64,000 bases of DNA from Micromonospora sp. CB01531 (GTDB taxonomy: Bacteria > Actinomycetota > Actinomycetes > Mycobacteriales > Micromonosporaceae): positions 1 to 64,000 of the forward strand of contig NZ_LWLS01000075.1 in the NCBI RefSeq assembly GCF_001905095.1. The letters run 5' to 3'. Position numbers and translations under genes: made by a program. This document shows positions 59,252 through 64,000 of the stretch, piece by piece. Each line of letters opens with the position of its first letter. Position 1 is the stretch's first letter. A model generated the notes under the pieces. It searched no databases, was not told the DNA's origin, and worked only from the letters and a program-made list of their open reading frames with translations.

Positions 59252-60262
59252 TCAGGTCGGTAGGGCGTCACCGATCGGATCGCGCAATGAGGTCGGGGAG
59301 AGCAACGGCCGGAGTGGGCCGTCGTCGACGACCCCCGGCAACCGCCGCGCCACCCCGGCGAGCAGGTCGGCGACCTGGACGCGCGGATCGTCCCGGGAGT
59401 CGACCATCACCAGCCCGGCCAGCGGCGATCCCCCGGCCGGCGACAGTCCGGCGCTGTCGGCCAGCACCTGCTGGAGGCGGCGCAACCGGTCGGCCGTGAG
59501 AGCGCTCTGCTCGTCGTGGATCACCAGCACCCGCCGCCCCCCGCCGCTCCAGAACAGGACGGTCTCAGCCAGCGCCGGCAACATCGGCTCCAGCGGTGGC
59601 GGGATCGACCGGTCGTTGCCGTGCAGCCGGGCCTGGACGTTGGCCACCCGGGCCCGGTCGAGTCCGAAAAGGACGGCCTCGGCCGGCGCGCCCAGCGCGT
59701 GTCGTAGCAGCACATCCCGTGACTGGAAAAACCGTTCCACGCTGCGGTGATCCGGCCGGTCTCGCCGTTTGGTCCGGAGCATCTCGACGAAGGCCGCGAG
59801 GAAGACCCCCCAATCGGAACCGGCCGAGCGCCTGGCCCGATACAAGGCGAGGGCCGCCGAACGGTGTTCCTGGGTCAGGCGGGTACCGGCCGCGTACGAC
59901 GGCTCGGTCAGCAGCAGGTCGACGATGCGGGTGACGAGGAAGTACTGCTTGTCGACCAGGTGGACGTGTGCCCGGCCGCGCAGCGCCGCCAGGAACCACT
60001 CCAGCACCTCACCCGCTTCGGGCCGGCGGAGGAACTGCCGGGACTTCAACTCGTACGGCGAGAACCGGAAACCGGACCGCAGTGTCGCGATCAGCCCCGC
60101 CGCCTCCTCGCCACACAGGTCGACACTCGCGTGGGTGATCACGGGGGTGGCTGGATCAAGCAGATTGGTGCCGGAGAACCCTGACTCGTCACAGGCGATC
60201 TCCACGACTGCGCCGGCCACCGCATCCACCGGCGGCAGCCCACCCTGAAGCGGCAACCTCAT
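59252..60262 (-). CDS. DUF3800-like protein (RNase H-type fold suspected)
   Basis: Protein of 336 aa resembling the DUF3800 family, whose RNase H-like fold carries acidic residues. The N-terminal EIACDESGFSGTNLLD (Asp-Glu-Ser) and C-terminal DDPRVQVADLLAGVARR (Asp in RVQVADLLAG) are the two hallmarks; a central VLVIHDEQSALTADR supplies another acid. DUF3800 proteins are often found in mobile or defence-type regions; the function is not settled. ATG 60262 with GGGGA upstream is preferred to 60337. It lies next to the tRNA-end remnant. Confidence 0.65.
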   Translation of the reverse strand: MRLPLQGGLPPVDAVAGAVVEIACDESGFSGTNLLDPATPVITHASVDLCGEEAAGLIATLRSGFRFSPYELKSRQFLRRPEAGEVLEWFLAALRGRAHVHLVDKQYFLVTRIVDLLLTEPSYAAGTRLTQEHRSAALALYRARRSAGSDWGVFLAAFVEMLRTKRRDRPDHRSVERFFQSRDVLLRHALGAPAEAVLFGLDRARVANVQARLHGNDRSIPPPLEPMLPALAETVLFWSGGGRRVLVIHDEQSALTADRLRRLQQVLADSAGLSPAGGSPLAGLVMVDSRDDPRVQVADLLAGVARRLPGVVDDGPLRPLLSPTSLRDPIGDALPT

Positions 60263-60659
60263 GCCCGGTCCCCTGCCATGCCGACCATGGTCGCCGACCC
60301 ATCCCGATCGGACCACCCAGTTTGGCTCCTCGGGCACGAGCGCTGTATGAACGGCTCGGCTTTACGGGGTGACACTCAGTTGGTAACCCAGCTATGAAAG
60401 AGGGCGCATCCATCGATACATGTGCCCTCTGAGCTGGGCCGGGACGGCCGGATTTGAACCGACGATCCCTTGATGGCCCGGATGATTCGCCACACGTCGA
60501 CGCACGTCACGCACGTCATCCCCAAGATCAGGCCGGGTAGCCGGCGGCATGCCGACCACCATCGCGCACGACGTGTGGCTCCCACCTGGTCCCCGGGCGC
60601 TGACACACTTGGCGACCGCCGGGGCCCAAACACCCGACACCCGCCTTGAACGATCGAAG
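60263..60659. other. Non-coding region with a tRNA 3'-end remnant
   Basis: About 400 bp with no credible gene. Its only recognisable content is the tRNA-like fragment at 60439-60474. The rest shows no clear integrase fragment or repeat. Confidence 0.5.
60439..60474 (-). other. 3' end of a tRNA (Pro-like), probable attachment-site remnant
   Basis: On the minus strand the sequence has a T-arm GTCGG-TTCAAAT-CCGGC followed by CGTCCCG, which matches the 3' half of an actinobacterial tRNA-Pro whose acceptor stem is CGGGACG/CGTCCCG. The 5' half, D-arm and anticodon arm are absent upstream. Such solitary tRNA 3' ends are typical att sites left by integrative elements. No integrase is seen in the window, so this is a relic or one boundary of an island. 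Confidence 0.6.
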
Positions 60660-61325
60660 CTAATTCGGAAACTCTTCCGGAGATCTGGAAGTTTGTCGCG
60701 GAACCCAGTCGGGTGATGCTCGCGTCCCGTCTCCGAGCGCCGGGCCGCCGCCGTGCCGGCGCTCATCGCCGCTCCCGAGCCGGTCCAGGACCACGCGCAT
60801 CCGGGTCGCGACGTCGGCGCGGGGCAACTCCACGCACCGATAGCCGACTTCCCGGTACGCCTCGACGATCGCCGCATGTATGCCCTGAGCCTGCTCGAAG
60901 CTTTCCCACCGCGCCTCGTCGCGTCGGTAAATCGCGCGCCATGGCGGTGCCACGAAGACCGTCGGGTGATACCGGAAGCGTGCGACGGCGGCGTGGAAGT
61001 GAGCCGGCACCGGCTCCGCCCGGGCTCTGATGAATCCGACGGTGCAGGGAATCGCATGGTCGAAGAAGGCGGTCCCACCGGTCGCGCTGGCGTCCGCGTG
61101 AGCGCGCATCCCCAACGCGAGCACCAGTTCGTCGAAGAGGGCGGGGGCCTTCCAGGGAAGCAGGCCGCCACCGATCGCACGTTGGTCGGCGACAATGGCG
61201 CGACCCGCTTCGGGGACCACCCGGAATCCGGCCAGGTGCAGCGCATTCACCAGAGCGGTCTTGCCGGTCCCCGGCCCGCCCGTGATGACGACGAGGCGGC
61301 TGTCCTGCGTTTCGTGGTCGCTCAT
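60660..61325 (-). CDS. AAA-type P-loop ATPase/kinase-like protein
   Basis: P-loop NTPase of 221 aa. Walker A is VVITGGPGTGKTALVN; RVVPEAGRAIVADQ and TAFFDHAIPCTVGF (Walker-B-like region) match the AAA_28 group, predicted small-molecule kinase-like ATPases. About 30 residues at the C-terminus look disordered. It is transcribed away from the Nudix gene. Function not known. Confidence 0.8.
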   Translation of the reverse strand: MSDHETQDSRLVVITGGPGTGKTALVNALHLAGFRVVPEAGRAIVADQRAIGGGLLPWKAPALFDELVLALGMRAHADASATGGTAFFDHAIPCTVGFIRARAEPVPAHFHAAVARFRYHPTVFVAPPWRAIYRRDEARWESFEQAQGIHAAIVEAYREVGYRCVELPRADVATRMRVVLDRLGSGDERRHGGGPALGDGTRASPDWVPRQTSRSPEEFPN

Positions 61326-61536
61326 GGCCCGCGTTCCCCCGTCGCCACCTGATCGTGTAGCGGCGCAGTCGTCTCCCGGCAGATCGACAAGCGTCCCTGA
61401 TCAGCTTAGCGATCCTCGGGCAGGGGCAGAATGTGCTGAAGGCGGATTGGCCGTGTCGCCGCAGGGTCATCGCGGTCGCCGCGTGGCAGCATCAGCTCAT
61501 CTGGCGCCACAGGACGCAGTCGTATCGGAGACGTTC

Positions 61537-62004
61537 ATGGGATCCGCCCGCCACTTCACGGCTGCCGCGATCGTGGTCGACGACGACCATCGAGTGCTGC
61601 TGGTCCGTCACAACAAGATCGGAATGTGGATCTATCCGGGTGGTCACCTGGCCGAGCAGGAAGATCCGGTGGAGGCGGCGGTGCGCGAGGTCCGCGAGGA
61701 GACCGGCATCGACGTCCGTGTCGTCGACCGGCAGCCGTTCGTCCATCCGGCGGCCCGGACGATTCCTTCTCCGTTCGCCATTCTCGAGATAGACATGAAG
61801 ACCGCCGCGCTCGAGGTTCACCACCATGTGGAGATGATCTACGTCTGCCGGCCGGGCGAGGGTTTGCTGCGTCCTCAGCTGAGCGAGGTCAGCGCCTGCC
61901 GCTGGTTCTCGGCGGCAGAGGTCGAACAACTCGACACCCCACCGGAACTGCCCGCACTGGTAGCCGCCGCGATCAACTGGCTGGGGACCCGGGGCCAGGA
62001 ATAG
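61537..62004 (+). CDS. Nudix hydrolase
   Basis: Nudix protein of 155 aa. The Nudix box (G-x5-E-x7-REVREETGI) is complete, with GGHLAEQED at about residues 35-43 and REVREETGI at about 50-58. It hydrolyses nucleoside-diphosphate-linked substrates; the family is too broad to name one. ATG 61537 is the likely start. It precedes the radical SAM gene by about 100 bp and may be co-transcribed with it. Confidence 0.88.
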   Translation: MGSARHFTAAAIVVDDDHRVLLVRHNKIGMWIYPGGHLAEQEDPVEAAVREVREETGIDVRVVDRQPFVHPAARTIPSPFAILEIDMKTAALEVHHHVEMIYVCRPGEGLLRPQLSEVSACRWFSAAEVEQLDTPPELPALVAAAINWLGTRGQE

Positions 62005-62101
62005 CGTCGCCGACGCAATCGGAATCGCGACACTTCACACCCGAGTGTGGGCATGGGACCATCCGCTGGGGCTTCCATCCGCCGACAGCGAGGGGCCACG
62101 C

Positions 62102-63292
62102 ATGACAGACCGCGAGTCCGGTGCCCACTCTCTCGATAACCTCACCATCTCCCTCACGCTGGCCTGTAACCAGGCATGTCGACACTGCTGGGTCGACGCC
62201 GGAAAGGCACAGCCTGGCGAGCTCGACGATGACGAGATCCGGTCAGTCCTCACGCAGGCGCGTCGTCTGGGTGCTAGGCACGTCAAGTTCACCGGCGGCG
62301 AACCCCTGCTGCGTCCGGGCTTCGTCGCCCTGCTGCGCGCCGCTTATGACCAGGGGTTCCGAATCTCGCTGGAGACGAACGGTACCGTCCTGAGCGACGC
62401 GACGCTCGGGGAACTCACCCGGATCGGCGATCGGCTGCACCTCTACGTCAGCCTGGACGGCGCATCGCCGGCCACGCACGAATCCTTCCGTGGGCAGCGC
62501 GGCGCGTTCGCCCGTACGGTCGACAACCTTCGCCGCCTGCGCGACAACGGCCTCTACTTCTCGATCCACACGGTCGTCCGGCGGCGTAACCTGCACGAGA
62601 TCCGCGACATCCTCGAACTGGCCGGCGACCTGGGCGCGTCCCAGCTGAAGCTGATCCTCGGCGTGCACGAGCTGGGGCGTGGACACGAACTCGCCGAGGA
62701 CGTCATCGACGCCGGCGAGTTGTTCGACCTCTTGGCCGATCTGCCACCGCAGCGCCTCTGGGACTACGCCTGGGACCCGCAACGATCCCGGACGCCGGTT
62801 CTGATGACCACCCTCCCGCCCGCCTTCCAACCGGGCGGCGCGGTGACCACCTGTGGTTGGAGCAGGTCCTTCCTCGCCGTACTCGCCAACGGTGACGTGG
62901 CCATCTGCCAGGGCATGTACGAGTTCGACCAGGCCAAGGCCGGCAACGTTCGCCAGCGCTCGCTGGCCGACATCTGGCACGACAGTCCGCTGTTCACCAG
63001 CACCCGGGCCTGGCAGGTCGACGACCTGGACGGAGTCTGCGGCAACTGCGCCGTCGCCGAGTCGTGTCGCGGCCTGTGCCGGGCAAGCGCTATCGCCCGC
63101 TACCGCGATCTGCGTGCCCCGTATCCGCTCTGCCAGGTGCTCTACGACGCTGGCCACTTTCCCGTGGCCATGCTGCGGGACACCGCTCGTGCCACCCCGT
63201 ACGCCGAGGCGCCGCCGGCGATCCCGGGCTCGCCGGGTCGGCGTCTGCTCCCGCTGACGGCGCTGTCCACCGCCGGCCCCGGTGGTCCATGA
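62102..63292 (+). CDS. Radical SAM protein with SPASM domain
   Basis: Radical SAM enzyme of 396 aa. The cluster motif is LACNQACRHCW (CX3CX2C; Cys22, 26, 29), with the GGEP motif FTGGEPLLRPG and VSLDGASPATHESFRG. The C-terminal SPASM region has TTCGWSRSFLAVLANGDV, CQGMYEF and CGNCAVAESCRGLCRA, ligands for an auxiliary 4Fe-4S cluster. SPASM enzymes modify peptides or sugars. No precursor-peptide gene is visible in the 97 nt upstream. Its stop overlaps the alcohol dehydrogenase start (ATGA), so the two act together. ATG 62102 is preferred. Confidence 0.88.
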   Translation: MTDRESGAHSLDNLTISLTLACNQACRHCWVDAGKAQPGELDDDEIRSVLTQARRLGARHVKFTGGEPLLRPGFVALLRAAYDQGFRISLETNGTVLSDATLGELTRIGDRLHLYVSLDGASPATHESFRGQRGAFARTVDNLRRLRDNGLYFSIHTVVRRRNLHEIRDILELAGDLGASQLKLILGVHELGRGHELAEDVIDAGELFDLLADLPPQRLWDYAWDPQRSRTPVLMTTLPPAFQPGGAVTTCGWSRSFLAVLANGDVAICQGMYEFDQAKAGNVRQRSLADIWHDSPLFTSTRAWQVDDLDGVCGNCAVAESCRGLCRASAIARYRDLRAPYPLCQVLYDAGHFPVAMLRDTARATPYAEAPPAIPGSPGRRLLPLTALSTAGPGGP

Positions 63293-64000
63293 AGCAGGCG
63301 GTCTTCGTGGCGCCGCGCCACGTCGAGGTCCGGGACGTGCCCGAGCCTCGGCGCGGCGTTCAGGAGGTGCTGGTCTCGGTCGGCGCCTGCGGGATCTGCA
63401 CCTGGGAGCAGCGGGTGTTCCGCGGTGTCCGCCCCGAGTACCCGCTCCTGGGCGGGCACGAGGTGGGCGCGGTCGTCGTCGACGCGCCTTCTTCGACCGG
63501 CCTGCGGTCGGGAGAGGTGGTTGCCGTCTCGCTGCTCCCGCGTTGTGGTGACTGCCCGTTCTGTCGGTCCGGACGGAGCAACCTGTGCTCGTACGCGAAC
63601 GCCGGAGGCCCGCAGCGGCGGCCCCACGGGCCGAAGGGCCTGTCCGACCTGCTTGTGGTCCCGCATGTCGACGTCTTCCCCGTCGGAGCGGCGGCGACGT
63701 GCCAGGACGCCGCGTTGGTCGAGCCGACAGCCTGCGTCGTCCACTCGCTCGATCGAAGCGGGTGTCGACCGGGAGAGTTGCTCGCCGTGTTCGGTCTCGG
63801 GTTCACCGGGGCCCTGCACCTTGCCGCCGCCCGAGCCCGCGGCCTGCGTACGGTCGGCGTCGCGACAGCCCGCGACGTGGACGCGCGTGCGCCGGTCGAG
63901 GCGGACGTGGTGATCGAGGCGGACGGGCGGGACCCGGTGCGGAGCATCCGCGCCGCGGTCGGAGCGGAGGTGGCGGCGGCCGTCGTCACCCGTGGCAGCA
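63289..64000 (+). CDS. Zinc-dependent medium-chain alcohol dehydrogenase (partial, runs off the window)
   Basis: First 237 residues of an MDR-family dehydrogenase. Catalytic-zinc region GACGICTWEQ and LGGHEVGAVV; structural-zinc lobe CGDCPFCRSGRSNLC with four Cys. The NAD(P) fold begins LLAVFGLGFTGALHLAAARA. ATG 63289 overlaps the radical SAM stop by 4 nt. The 3' end is outside the window. Pairing of a SPASM radical SAM enzyme with an MDR dehydrogenase suggests a short modification pathway; the substrate is unknown. Confidence 0.88.
   Translation, partial: MKQAVFVAPRHVEVRDVPEPRRGVQEVLVSVGACGICTWEQRVFRGVRPEYPLLGGHEVGAVVVDAPSSTGLRSGEVVAVSLLPRCGDCPFCRSGRSNLCSYANAGGPQRRPHGPKGLSDLLVVPHVDVFPVGAAATCQDAALVEPTACVVHSLDRSGCRPGELLAVFGLGFTGALHLAAARARGLRTVGVATARDVDARAPVEADVVIEADGRDPVRSIRAAVGAEVAAAVVTRGS

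Noticed and set aside
60376..60633. Minus-strand 85-aa frame over the tRNA remnant
   Set aside because: The peptide GSSVQIRPSRP is the usual artefact of translating a tRNA 3' end; not a gene.

Overview
The window is high-GC actinomycete DNA, probably Micromonosporaceae-like. That placement is inference from GC content, the abundance of GTG starts, the SARP/two-component regulators and the IS607/IS605 content; no rRNA or ribosomal gene is present to confirm it. Its centre, about 6.3-54 kb, is one large biosynthetic gene cluster (BGC) for a polyketide-capped nonribosomal peptide. The flanks hold insertion sequences and ordinary housekeeping-type or hypothetical genes.

Layout. 1-2.7 kb: insertion sequence (IS) graveyard, with an IS30 transposase inserted into an IS3 orfB, plus an IS110 remnant. 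2.7-4.9 kb: two membrane-anchored hypothetical proteins and a GNAT acetyltransferase. 4.9-6.3 kb: a tnpB-only IS200/IS605-type element abutting the end of the BGC. 6.3-36.1 kb (all minus strand): two NRPS genes (six modules), then MbtH, ketoreductase, two hot-dog dehydratase subunits, ACP, alpha/beta hydrolase, DsbA/HCCA-isomerase-like protein and the B12-dependent glutamate mutase pair (3-methylaspartate supply). 36.2-40.0 kb (minus): ABC exporter and the SbnA/SbnB pair for L-2,3-diaminopropionate. 40.4-42.5 kb: an IS607-family element inserted in the cluster. 42.7-50.4 kb (minus): KASIII, a second DsbA-like protein, a double hot-dog protein, a second hydrolase and four ketosynthase-family genes (two KS/CLF-like pairs). 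50.7-54.0 kb: membrane protein, two-component system and SARP activator. 54.3-64 kb: SRPBCC protein, a macro-domain gene broken by a second IS607 element, Tat-exported carbonic anhydrase, hypothetical, DUF3800-like protein, a tRNA 3'-end remnant, an AAA-type ATPase, a Nudix hydrolase and a radical SAM/SPASM-alcohol dehydrogenase pair running off the end.

How the cluster should work (inference): KASIII, the KS/CLF proteins, one ACP, one ketoreductase and a dehydratase pair, with no enoylreductase, would make a polyunsaturated acyl chain on the ACP, as in the ishigamide-type highly reducing type II PKSs. The starter C domain of the first NRPS would pass it to a hexapeptide built as X1(E)-Ser(E)-X3(E)-Val-X5-Asp/MeAsp and released by the terminal thioesterase. 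Codes read from the A domains are: 1 DVFSVAIVYK (unassigned), 2 DVWHISLVDK (Ser), 3 DALLVGAVAK (unassigned, possibly aromatic), 4 DAYWWGGTFK (Val), 5 DVWELTADDK (acidic pocket, basic/diamino residue likely), 6 DLTKLGMVNK (Asp/MeAsp). I do not recognise the product as a known compound.

Most notable observations: 11-bp-periodic TCGA-core heptamer triplets that look like SARP operators at 50544-50617 and 40256-40284; a dehydratase pair in which one subunit has lost the catalytic His; an E domain with an internal deletion; two copies of a hydrolase/CXXC-less DsbA cassette; and an IS607 insertion whose host gene can be rebuilt across the element.
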